Shown here one piece after another: positions 10,706 to 21,011 of a DNA stretch of 64,000 nt. This stretch comes from Stereocaulon alpinum (taxonomy: Eukaryota; Ascomycota; Lecanoromycetes; Lecanorales; Stereocaulaceae): assembly GCA_018257865.1 (NCBI GenBank), contig JAEUBA010000030.1:1-64000 (forward strand). Direction: 5' to 3'. Made by a program: the position numbers and the translations under genes. The notes below the pieces were generated by a model. That model was not told the origin of the DNA. It searched no databases and saw nothing but the letters and a program-made list of their open reading frames with translations. How positions within the stretch are numbered: position 1 is the stretch's first letter; each line of letters begins with the position of its first letter.

Positions 10706-12347
10706 ATTGAACATTCAGCATTCGAAGCCGACGGATGCGCACCATCTCAAGCGTCATTCAGGAGTCTGGGGGCAAAGATAGATCTGCGATCAGCCGAGAC
10801 GGTTATCTTTTATCAATTTGACTAGATAGAGACGATCATCATAGATTAAGAGCAAATACATATCACACTGCTTTAATGTAGAGACGTTCGTATGGGCTGT
10901 TCTGTGCAACTCTTTGACACATGTTGCGTTGCAACTACGCACATAACGACCAAAGAGCTCGCTGCCACTGCGTTCGTTACCATCCACATCTGATCACACA
11001 TTGGGTTGAAAGGACTCCGTATACTCTATGAAGTTAATAAAGCAAAGGCACCTGGGTTTGGCTCAGCGTCTGCTCCAACGCGTAATCGGGCTTCTGCTAC
11101 TTCGTCAACAGTCGAACAAGGTATAGTGATCTCAACCTAATCCAACCTTGAATCCTGAGGCGGATGAAGATGCCAAGCCCGGTGTTCGAACTGTCGATCA
11201 TGTCACAATGCAGGGGCTGGCGCAGACCATTGATGGGTCTGCCACCCCTCGCACCGTTGAAATCCTAGATGCCGGCTAGCACTAATATTGTTGAGATGAT
11301 AAGGATTCTCCTCGACCAGTGTATGCTTATAAACTATTCTTTGATCCAGACTCTCCTCGACTTTCAATTAGGGTGTCATTAGCTTTAGGTGTAGTGGCTG
11401 TCGGCCTGTCGCCCTACTTCTCCGAGCCCATGTGTTCGGCTAAGATACTATCATGAGAATATAAATATAGCATCATTGAGGTAGATTATGTTACATGTAT
11501 CTCATTACCTAGTCGTGTAACAGGAGTCCCTCACACCACTATCTGCGCATTTTGTGGGTCTGACAAAAGCAACACTGCAGTATCTGTACTGCTACTAGAG
11601 ACGATCGTTCCTAGATGGCGGTACATTCGGTCGGAATTGTGGATCTATGCTGACTTCTAGATCAATTGGTACGACCTTGCGTTTCTAGTGAGTTCCAGAT
11701 CGGCGGCTGCGATATGAATGCCAATGAATGAAACCAATTGTCGTTTTGGTGTGCTTGGTATAGATGCCAGTGGGACGATGTATAGCCAATGGCCATGCTC
11801 TTGGATCTTGCATCTATGCATTTAAGCCGTCTGGCCTTCCCGATTCCACGGCTACTAGGCCCGTGCCGCATATCTCGTACCGGATACTACACGACACATG
11901 AGCCGAAGCCCAAGTCGACCAATAACGCAAAGTTGACCGCATTAGTCAACACGGGATAAACTCACCTAATGTGGGTCGTTACATAGAAATCATTGGCTAC
12001 AACGGGCATGGGTTACTCGCAATGAAGCCACAATTCCACCCAGTAGAACTACATCCTAATCCTCTTCGTGCATGATCAGATGCTTGAGTATGGATCAGCA
12101 GATGGTGTGCAGCGTATTACTAGAAATACTAGGACAGCGGCACCCATATGAACCTTTCTTGAGTCCCTGTGAGTTTCCCACTTATTACTCTGCGTATACC
12201 CCTACCTGCCCCTCGATCCGGGGAGCTGGGAGCCTCAAATCCTAACACATTCACTTCAGGCTACTTCTCTTCTTCTCTTGCCTAGCGCATCCACGACAGA
12301 TCTTTGCTCGTTAAAGTCTTCCAACCTTAGCTATCTACAAAAAAAAG
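10706..12347. other. 1.6-kb intergenic region
   Basis: Base composition is normal and no reading frame is recognisable. A short A-run (12339-12346) directly precedes the ATG of the next gene. No tRNA-like cloverleaf or repeat was noticed. Confidence 0.5.
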
Positions 12348-13765
12348 ATGGCATCCTGCGTTAGCTGCGACTCGGCGACAGTCTTGCACATTTCCGTGAT
12401 GTCTATCTTTGCATTTCTTGCCATCATCTCCGTCATTATGCGCTTTGTCGCACGCAAAATTCAGCGGACAAGGATTGAGCTGAATGACTATCTTTGTATT
12501 TTTGCACTGGTAGAACGAATATGAGAATTGATCCCTACAGAGGAGATTGGCTGAGCGTATGCTAGTTATTCGGACTAAGTTTGACTGGCTACACCATACA
12601 CGGTCAGTTTTAACGCTCTCGGGTATCGTTCAAGAAGCTCACCTTCATTCAGACATAGTTTTTGAGCACCTAGGCTCGATCAATGTCAGTAATTACTATG
12701 GTGCCCTGGAAAAACAATACGAGGTATAGAAAGAGGACTCATATCAAGATGTCCAGCTATTGACCACCTCCTCAGTCGCTACTGGTGGGTGAACTACTCT
12801 GGGTTACATCCGTAACATTAGTCCGTGCCTCAGTCATATCACTCTACATACGCATTTTCCAGACCCCAGCATTTCGTACGACATGCCATGGAGTGCAAGC
12901 TTTCAACATGGCATACTGCGTGGCTATAATTTTAGCGTGCTGTTTGATCTGCCGACCATTCTCGTACAATTGGGACCGTACCATTAAAGGCACATGCGGG
13001 GATCAAAGATCTCTGGATCTCGCCATTGCAGTGCTCAATCTGTTACTGGACGTCACTACCGTTGTACTTCCAATGCCTGTACTTTGGGGTCTCCAGATGG
13101 CGACTTCCAAGAAGGTGATCGTGAGCGGGATTCTTTCCATGGGCATCATGTAAGAACATATTACCATTGGAATCTTCCCCCAATCCACCATGAGTGCAGT
13201 AACGGACCACAAATGCTGACATAGTGCGTTTCACAGAATATGCATCATCACCCTAATCCGTCTTAAAGTGACTACTGAAATCAAAACCGCTGATGCCCAG
13301 GTGCAATGGAGGCTGATTGCACTCCTAGCAGATCTCGAGGCTCTGCTTGGCGTCGTCAATGCGTGTTTGCCAGTCATGAAACCTGCCCTCAAGAAGCTGG
13401 GAGCTGCCAATTTTTATGCTATACTATTAACATGGACTTCAAGCTGGACGGTAAGCAAACGCAGCCATGCATCGCGCTCAGATCACGATCGTAATCTGTC
13501 TTCCAAAGACAAACGCAGCATCGAGCCGCGTCAGCAGATTGATCACAAAGGCTGTTACCAGATTTTTTCGTACGGATCGTCGACTAATGACGAGACCGCG
13601 TTGTCCGCGACGCCGAGATCACCACCACAAGTGCTATCCAAACATTATGTGCGATCCAAGCAGTGGGACTATAGCTCATCAGATTCGAGAGACGTCGATA
13701 GGATTCATGCTAATACAGAGAGGGACATCGAAGATCACTCTTCCGAGAATCCACTATGGGATTAG
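12348..13765 (+). CDS. Rhodopsin-domain integral membrane protein (PTH11-like group)
   Basis: The exon content clearly belongs to the fungal rhodopsin-domain multi-pass family. Exon 1 (12348-12509) encodes TM1 (SVMSIFAFLAIISVIMRFVARK) and LNDYLCIFAL. Exon 12776-13149 gives GELLWVTSVTLVRASVISLYIRIF, CGDQRSLDLAIAVLNLLLDV and PMPVLWGLQM. Exon 13237-13765 gives a TM segment, ALLADLEALLGVVNACLP and a Ser-rich cytoplasmic tail. The part between exon 1 and 12723 is uncertain. Exon 12541-12723 would need a 31-nt intron, which is too short. The best family match, VFEHLGSINVSNYYGAL after 12658, is one base out of frame with the donor at 12510. The gene may therefore carry a frameshift. Members are membrane receptors or sensors of unknown ligand. 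Confidence 0.7.
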
Positions 13766-14145
13766 TAGTGATTAGTCAGAAGCGAATGGAGGGGAGCTTT
13801 TGGCCGTGCTGATGTTCTTCCTAGAGTGTAGGAGCTTGGGGCTCGGGCAGGATTCGCGTCCGAGTGAGGGGACCTATCAATCACTCAAGTCTGATCACTT
13901 TAGTCGCGCCATGTAGAATGTGATGTTGATTAGTCCGCAGTCCTCCCGAGAATTCTACTTACTGCTCACGAAATATATACTGCTTATCAACCCAGAGATT
14001 CTGATGATTCTCGTTTGAAGGCTATGAGTGTCCAACCTCCATCTCTATACAACGTTCGATACCTTAATATTGTGTCCCCAAAATTACTAAGGTATGTCAG
14101 AACTAATTGCGGGGCTCCTCCCCATACCTCACGGCAATCTCCAAA

Positions 14146-14811
14146 ATGAATCATCCTATCACCATCGCAAACAGAGGTAGAAACGACCCAATCAACAGAA
14201 ATCATAGAAGCTCATCTTCTGCCTCCCAGGTATCGGGCGTTATCTCACAGCAGCCTAATTGGCTCGACCGAAAAGCTCAGTCATAGCAGCCGTCCGTGAC
14301 CCTGAGCACAAGACCTCTAATGCGTTGTCCAACCTGCCAAACGTCTCTTCTAGTACCCTTATCGTCATCAGAATCGACAGTGCCTCTGAGCCTAACGCAG
14401 CAGCAGCTATTGATCACATGCAAACCGCTTACAAGATCCTTGCTCTGGATATCGTGATTGCCGATACAGAGTTTGCAATGAATTACCAGTAGTGGCTGAC
14501 GTCAAAGTAATCCCTGTACGAAAACACATCCTAGTCAACTCATTTGGTCCCCTGGTTTCGTTCCAGGTTGTACTTCCATTGTTGTAGAAGGCTCAAACCC
14601 CTGAATTCGTGAAGCATCAGCTCCGCTGCCGCCAGTATAGGAAGTTTTGGAAGATGGCCGATCCACAACGCCGCCTATGGTCCCTCCAAAGTGACGCTCA
14701 ATAACTGGGTGCGGAAAGTAAATTTCGAGCATGAGGACCTGAATGCATTCCCAATCGATCGTGGGTTAGCCGAATACTCGGGATTCTGGCGCACCAACTG
14801 ATCCAGTATGA
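14146..14811 (+). pseudogene. Decayed short-chain dehydrogenase/reductase
   Basis: Fragments of one SDR follow in collinear order: MNHPITIANR, an intron 14177-14229, GIGRYLTAA, a TAA at 14256, LARPKSSVIAAVRDP, LDIVIA, a TAG at 14490 with a +1 shift, VADVKVIPVRKHILVNSFGPL, a TAG at 14585, KAQTPEFV, another shift near 14612, then SISSAAASIGSFGRW, AAYGPSKVTLNN (the catalytic Tyr-x-x-x-Lys, YGPSK), and NFEHEDLNAFPI. These match the fungal sniffer-like SDR group (NAD(P)-dependent oxidoreductases). At least three stops and two frameshifts make it non-functional. The glycine-rich TGxxxGIG motif has also lost residues before ANRGIG. Normal dinucleotide content suggests ordinary decay, not RIP. Confidence 0.75.
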
Positions 14812-16278
14812 TGGCAGATAGGTACAGAAAAACATGAGCAACGCTGCGACCATCTGCGCTGTGTGGAGAAGGCTGAGGTTCCAGTGGCTAGACCCTTTTT
14901 TAGATTGACAGAGCCACGGAGGAGAAGACATTGGGACATTTCCTCCGGTATGATGGAGAGAAGATGCCATGGTAGGGTACACCATTAGTAATTCACCTCA
15001 ATACACCTCTTGTGGTTGTTGATCTGGCTTTGATCTGCAATGTATATCGACCTACGAGCCCTGGAATGTTTTGCTGTTTCCCTCCCAACATGTACCCAGC
15101 ATTCATGATAATGTCGTAGATACAATGCGTCAACAGATTGTGGACTCGGAACAATTCAATAGTGAAAGTTGATGACTCTAATACTGAGGATCGAGTAGCA
15201 GAAGAGTAGAGATCTCGAGATTCTAAATATCAACAGAATTGGGGCAACTTGGGTTTGTGTGGAAGTTAGCGGGAAATCTGCGAGTTTAGTACGTTGTCAA
15301 ATCTTAGACAACTCTTCCTATTAGTCAGTGGTGCTTTTGCCAGATCATCTGCATGTTGCCACTCCTGCCATGGTCCACTAAACGGAACAGTGGTACTACT
15401 CTATGCAGAGATAGCACCCATAAACATATCGTAACAACAATACTCTATCACTTCCCATCACTCTTCACCACTTCCCCAAAGATCCTCCGTCCAGCTCCCT
15501 CCCCATCTTAAGTCCACTCTCAGGCAGCAACGTTACTACAACAAAAGCGCTTAGTGCGATCATCTCGTCAGGATAGCAAGTATCGATATTTCTTCCTTGA
15601 AATGCCTATAAGACTTGGTGGCTTTAGTGGCAAAGCCTGAACACGCGCAAGATTTTGACTGCAGTGATCCTCTCTCAGAAGTTCACAAAGTACAATCCTC
15701 ATTAGCGGCGGCAGCCATGTGGAAATTCTGATGCAGTGAATATCCAAAGCATTCTCCGCTGAGAGGGTATGGTTGTTAGACGACTGGGATTCGGGTTCAA
15801 GGCCGTGGTTAGCCCTAGGTCAGAAGGGTTTCGGATGTGTTAGAAGTATAGTCGACCTATCAGAGCCGTAAAGCTTGAGGCTTACCGACAAACTGATTAC
15901 GTCTTGTGATGGATATGAGAGTCGATTTCCCACAGCTGTTATTATGGAAGCGTGCCTAATGCTGTGAACGTCAAATAGCTTGTATGGAGTTCATTCACCA
16001 CGGTGAATGAATCCCACATGACGACGACATGCTAGCTATTCCCACTTCCAAAGTAAATCATAACACTGCAGGGAGACTTTTGCCGCAAGGCACTGCGTTG
16101 GATTCACGGCAGCGGTTACCAACGAATAGGCCTATTGTGTTAGCTATATATCGAAGACATTTGCAGAAATTGCGGGATTTTGAAAGAAGGGGATTGTCTG
16201 GGCGGAGGTTGGAGGCTCGGGAAAGTTGAAACATTGGGCTGTGGATTTGAGGAAATGGAAGCAGCTCGCCACCAAGTA
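14812..16278. other. Intergenic, nothing recognised
   Basis: Base composition is normal and no supported gene is present. The region ends at the TA target dinucleotide of the transposon (16277-16278). Confidence 0.5.
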
Positions 16279-16382
16279 CCGTAGATTCGGAAACCATTGG
16301 CGGAGACGCTAACGCGCTTTTGGGGTACCCCACCACACACCAAATTTAGGCGGCAGAAGAGGTACTAGGCGAGCGCTGCGTT
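16279..16382 (+). repeat. Left terminal inverted repeat
   Basis: Begins CCGTAGATTCGGAAACC and ends GCGCTGCGTT; 103 of 104 bases match the reverse complement of 20165-20268. It contains a GGGGTACCCC palindrome. CA and TG dinucleotides are retained, unlike the adjacent interior. Confidence 0.93.
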
Positions 16383-16499
16383 ATAGACTAGATATAATTT
16401 AATATTTCTTAGAAAGGTAATAGTAAGGCCTTATAGACGTTATTCTTTAGAGTTTTACTTACCTACCGCTACCTCCCTCGCCGCTACTATAGTCCTATC

Positions 16500-17600
16500 G
16501 ATAAATCTATATACCAGGGCTGCTATTCAGTAAGAGTTTAAGCTTAGTTTTACTAATAACGCTATTATACTCAGTAGCTATAATATCAGCCTATAGATAC
16601 TACAGCGTATAAGGAAGAGCTGGAGGTAATATAGGGAGGTATATATACCTAGTAAGGACTACGGTAGGAGGCCTAGGGCTTTAAACTATATCTTAGAGGA
16701 AGAGCTTCTAGCGTACCTAGAATAACGTCCTATAGCCTATCTAGACGAGATAGCCTTCTTCCTTCTAGATAAGTTTAACGTCTAAGTTAGTAAGATTATA
16801 ATTTAGGAAGCCCTCACCCGCCTTAGTTAGTCTCGGAAAAAGTACCGCAAGATTACTAAGGAGTGTAACTAAAAGCTCTAAGACTACTAGTTTACTAAGC
16901 TATCTAATTAGCGGGCTGATTAGCTTATATTTCTAGACGAGAGTACCGCTTATAAGCGTATAGGTAAGATTAATTCTATTCAGCTGGTACTTACTAATCG
17001 AAAATTTGGATAGGGACCCCTAGGAAGGACACCGTTAGTAATATAAAGCCTAATAAGGAGTAAGAGGTAGAGTCTATTACCTACCTTTATAATCGACGGC
17101 TATATCGACTAGATAATATATTAGGGTTCGATTACTACCGCTATATTTAACGAATTCGTCTAAGATCGAGTCCTTCCTCGCTATACGCTATACGCAAGCG
17201 GCGGTCCTAGGTCTATAATTATTATAGATAATTATAAGATACACTAGAGTCCTAAGTTAAAAGATATATATTAATAAGTAGGCGTTTAACTTAAATATCT
17301 ACCTCCCTATTCGCTAGATTTAAACCCTATTGAGATATCCTTTACCGTTTTAAAAGCTTGGATAAGAAGATACTATAATATTACGGAGCTCTATTTAATA
17401 GATAATACCTATAGAGAGTTTCTAAACTTAGTAGTATAGGCTTAAGACGAATAGGCTGAGGTAGGTAATCTCTTCCGCTTAGCAGGGATCGAATATAAGG
17501 GCGTTAATAATATAGTTAGATAGGTAGAGGAGTTAGATAAAGAAGAAGGAGCTTAGAAGCTTACAGTCTAGACTATATTAATTTATATCTCTCGCTAAGT
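16500..17600 (+). pseudogene. DD34E (DDE_3-type) transposase remnant
   Basis: A single plus-strand frame stays in register over at least 700 nt despite many TAG/TAA codons (RIP products of Trp/Gln codons). It reads LDEIAFFLLDKFNV (16741), LIFLDEST with the first catalytic Asp codon at 16936, SLLPTFIIDGYID, GPRSIIIIDNYKIH with the second Asp codon at 17227, and YLPPYSLDLNPIE with the Glu codon at 17332. Exactly 34 codons lie between the second Asp and the Glu, the DD34E spacing of Tc1-like transposases. Helix-turn-helix-like sequence (EALTRLS...) precedes the catalytic domain. It is inactive because of the stops; the ends are approximate. Confidence 0.85.
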
Positions 17601-17649
17601 CTCTAGCTACGTCTTAAAATACTCTAGATCACTAAGATTAGCTCTACTA

Positions 17650-20095
17650 TATATATCCCCTTACTTATATAACCTTAGGTTATTATCCTAAGTCTTATCT
17701 TCACACGCTATTATCTTACTAGACGGAATTATATATCCCTGCTTCTTAGAAGACTGCTAAGGCCTTACTAAATAAGGCCTTACTAAAAACCGCTGTAATA
17801 GTAATAATAGTCGATTTCTTTAAACCTACCTCTTACGGCCCTATTTACTAATATTCCTAGCTAATTAATAACTAATCCTAGGCTTAATCCTAAGCTTACG
17901 CTATTACTCCTCGTACTTATTATTCTTCTAAGCCTATATAATATCCGTAGTATAGCCCTTATCTATCAGCGTATCTAAAGCCTTCTTATATACGTCTATA
18001 AATTTAGGGTGCCTTATATAGAGCTACCTAATAAACTTAGCGAGCTCGCCTTTAATAGGACTACTATCTTAATAAGGGGGGAGATCTAGTAATACTATAA
18101 CTAAGCGAGAGGTTAAATAAGGGCGGCGAGTTATTATCCTAGCTATACCTCTAGCCTGAAGTTCTTAAATTAAATCTAAAGTTCTTATATCTCTAGGCGA
18201 CTAGGGCCCTAACGTTAGTAGCTAAAAGCCTAGTAAAAAGCCTAGTAAAAAGCCTAGTAGAAAGCCTAGTAGAAAGCTATATCTATAGGGATAGAAAGGC
18301 GGAGGCTATAGCAGTCTAAACTACCCTCCTATAGTAGGATAAGTAGGTATAGGTGGCTTAGTAGTATACTATCTCTTCTCTTTATAAGCCTTATTCCTCT
18401 AAGTCTGCTATAGCTATATAAGTACTAACTTAGGCGGCTAGTCGTTAGTAAGTCGACCTAAGGTATCTTTAAGGATAGCAGCTGCCCACATCTTTAAAAG
18501 ATTCGAAAGGAGGGGTAAGTGCTCGCCCTTATATAAATAGTAATAGTAGCCCGAATTCTTATATACAGAACTCTTATAAGCCTATCGATTATAAATATCC
18601 TATTATTTCTACCTCTAAGGATCCTTAGTATTCGTCCTATCTATCTCCTTAAGAAGCCTATTAGTTAGGATATATATAGAGCCTCTTAATATTCCTAAAA
18701 TCATCGTCCTAGGCTTCTTCTCAGCTGCTTTACCTATAATAGGGATCTCTCCAGTACTATTATAAGCCTAATAGTATATAAGGTTAACTTATAGGCCCTT
18801 CTTCCCTTCCTCCTACTACGCCTAGAGCTCTTCTTTAACGCTTAACTAATTATACTACGTCTTAGTAGTTATAGAGCGTCGATTTAGCCCTGTAAGCTTC
18901 TTATAGAATAGCGTTACTTAGACTAAGACTTAGTAGTATACGTAGCCTCTCTCTATAGCCTATTAACTAGCAAAGTTACGCTGCTTCTAATATATAGGGG
19001 TAATTATAAGGTTATTACTACTATTAATAGTATAGTCCCGGAAGATCTAACTACGAATAGTCGAACTTTAGGTATCCTTCTCCTAGAATAACCTAACAGC
19101 AAGCTTATATTTAATAGCGACTAGTAACTTAAACTTATTATTACTAATTTAGTAGACTAGGGCCTTTCCCTTCTTCTTTACTATAGAATTATAGGATTAC
19201 TAACCAGCTATAGTCTAAGACTATAAGATATTAATATCCTTTAAAGTCTCCTTACTTTCCTAACTATTACTAAGAATACCCTCTCTATAAGATATATCCT
19301 TCCTAGCCTACGTCTACCTCCTATTTAGCTTACTATTAACGCCTACGAATAGGCTTTTAGTCGAATAGCGTCTAAACTAGGGTTACGGGGTATTAAAATA
19401 TATCTAAGTAGTCGATAACTAAGTCTTAGGCCTTACTTTATTAATATCCTTATCCTTAGCCTTATCTAGTAGATTATATCGAAATAAGGCTATAGACGTT
19501 TAAGACGGTATATCTAATACTAAATTAATTACCTCCTAGGCTCTAGCCCTAAGTAACTTTACTAAGGATAGTAATACTAAGGACGTTTAGCTTAAGGTAA
19601 AGAAGCTTAATAGGGGAAGTAGCAGCGGTAGTATACTTAAGTAGAATATATTAGGAGTATAAAAAGATCTATCTATACTTAAAGAGAGGGCTTACTTAGT
19701 CGCTAGGGAAGCCTTTTTAGAGGCTTTCTTAGCAGTAGGCTTTAAAGCTTTACTACCCTTTTTTAGTAGCAGTAGACGCTCCTCAGCCTCCTTAAGCGCC
19801 TAGGGCGGCTTTAATACCAAACGACTAGGTTAAGGGGCAGGAGGCTTCAGAATTAGACGTTTAGGTATTTAAGGGGCGGGGGCGGCAGCAGCAGTAGCAG
19901 TAGCAGCAGTAGTAGTAGCAGTAGCAGTAGTAGGGGTAGGAGGCTTAAGAGTTAGACGGCGAGGCGTCTAGGCGACAGCAGGCTCCTTATTAACAGTAGA
20001 GTTCCTTTTAAAAGTACTAGAACGACGCTTTCTAGGGGGTATAGCGATAGTAATAGTAAGGTCTATAATCTACGAGCGCGGGGGAGGTAAAATAC
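17650..20095 (-). pseudogene. Second (cargo) gene remnant of the transposon
   Basis: Read from about 20090 leftwards on the minus strand, one frame is open except for TAG/TAA codons. It starts near IPPRKRRSSTFKRN, then has three related units, PRRLTLKPPTP, PKRLILKPPAP and PSRLVLKPP, separated by a Thr/Ala-rich stretch (the ACT/GCT triplet run). A Lys-rich segment (EEERLLLLKKGSKALK-like) follows. Further left (about 18560-18440) it reads KNSGYYYYLYKGEHLPLLSNLLKMW. I do not recognise a named domain. The basic, proline-rich N-terminus suggests a nuclear or DNA-associated protein, but this is inference. It is convergent with the transposase. Confidence 0.55.
18224..18271. repeat. 12-bp tandem repeat, four copies
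   Basis: Three perfect copies of AAAAGCCTAGTA followed by one copy with A to G at the first base. It lies inside the transposon interior, within the minus-strand coding remnant, where it would encode a short four-residue repeat. Confidence 0.85.
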
Positions 20096-20164
20096 TATAT
20101 ATAAGGCGGTAAGTGCTTTATCTTTACCGTTTTAGGAAGACTATATAAGGACTACTATAGAGAC

Positions 20165-20268
20165 AACGCAGCGCTCGCCTAGTACCTCTTCTGCCGCCTA
20201 AATTTAGTGTGTGGTGGGGTACCCCAAAAGCGCGTTAGCGTCTCCGCCAATGGTTTCCGAATCTACGG
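20165..20268 (-). repeat. Right terminal inverted repeat
   Basis: Reverse complement of 16279-16382 with one difference, at 20206 (A here, where the left copy predicts G). On the repeat's own strand this is a C to T change in a CA context, the RIP type of mutation. A TA dinucleotide follows at 20269-20270. Confidence 0.93.
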
Positions 20269-20270
20269 TA

Positions 20271-21011
20271 AGATTTCGAACCAACCACCTTTGTTGGCAC
20301 CAAGAATAGACATGCGGTCGCCAAAAAAGAAGGCAAAAATGACCCAACAATCTTCAGATGGCTCCAGTCGTGTATCTTGATATTCTAGGATCAAAAACAA
20401 TAAGAATTTATTGTCCGCGCCGACGCTCGGACCCTCCTCCTTAGTCTGCGGAATCGTTGGTTTAAACTGTCAAAGCGCGGAACGCCCAGAAATGGTATTA
20501 TTCAAACCCAGCTAAACCATTCAACCACAACTAAAAATCATTTTCATTATATAAATAAATATTCCAACTATGCCCGCATATCGCTTACTTTTCGGAATAT
20601 CCGATAATCTTATTGCTACTGCGGAAAATCCAAAAATGCACGTCTAAAATTTGGTGGTTTTAAAACCTCTAACTGTAGGTTACCTCCTATAGCAATGGAA
20701 GGCATGGCCCCTAAAGCCGCCTAAAGTTACAGGCGCGAACCATGCCCTACCGAAGCTTGTCTACCCCGCATGGAATAAACCAAAATGGCATCCTCTCCAC
20801 GTTCCCGACGGGGCAGAAGCAAAATGAACTAATGTATGATGCCCACTCAAGGCACCGTCAAGCACTACCAGCACTATACAGTACTAATCTACTACACTAG
20901 CTTAGTATCAGCTGCTAATCTTCAAATCATCATGGCATTCGACATCTCCATGCCGGCCCCCCATGGTGCCTATCATCATCGACAGTCTTTCTGCCATCCC
21001 AAGCCTCTACC
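20271..21011. other. Intergenic, upstream of the FMN oxidase gene
   Basis: Normal composition resumes immediately after the transposon. A TATAAATAAATA stretch lies at about 20550. No gene recognised. Confidence 0.5.

Larger units (their letters stand above)
16279..20268. mobile_element. Tc1/mariner-type DNA transposon, 3,990 bp, RIP-degraded inside
   Basis: The element is bounded by 104-bp terminal inverted repeats (16279-16382 and 20165-20268) and a TA duplication (16277-16278 and 20269-20270), the target-site preference of Tc1/mariner elements. The interior is strongly depleted in CA and TG except in CAG/CTG contexts, as after RIP. A plus-strand frame retains DD34E transposase residues; a minus-strand frame in the right two thirds retains a second coding remnant. 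At 4 kb it is more than twice the size of typical one-gene Tc1/mariner elements, which fits the presence of a second gene. Confidence 0.9.

Noticed and set aside
18224..18271. CRISPR-like direct repeats
   Set aside because: Units are contiguous 12-mers without spacers, inside a transposon of a eukaryote.
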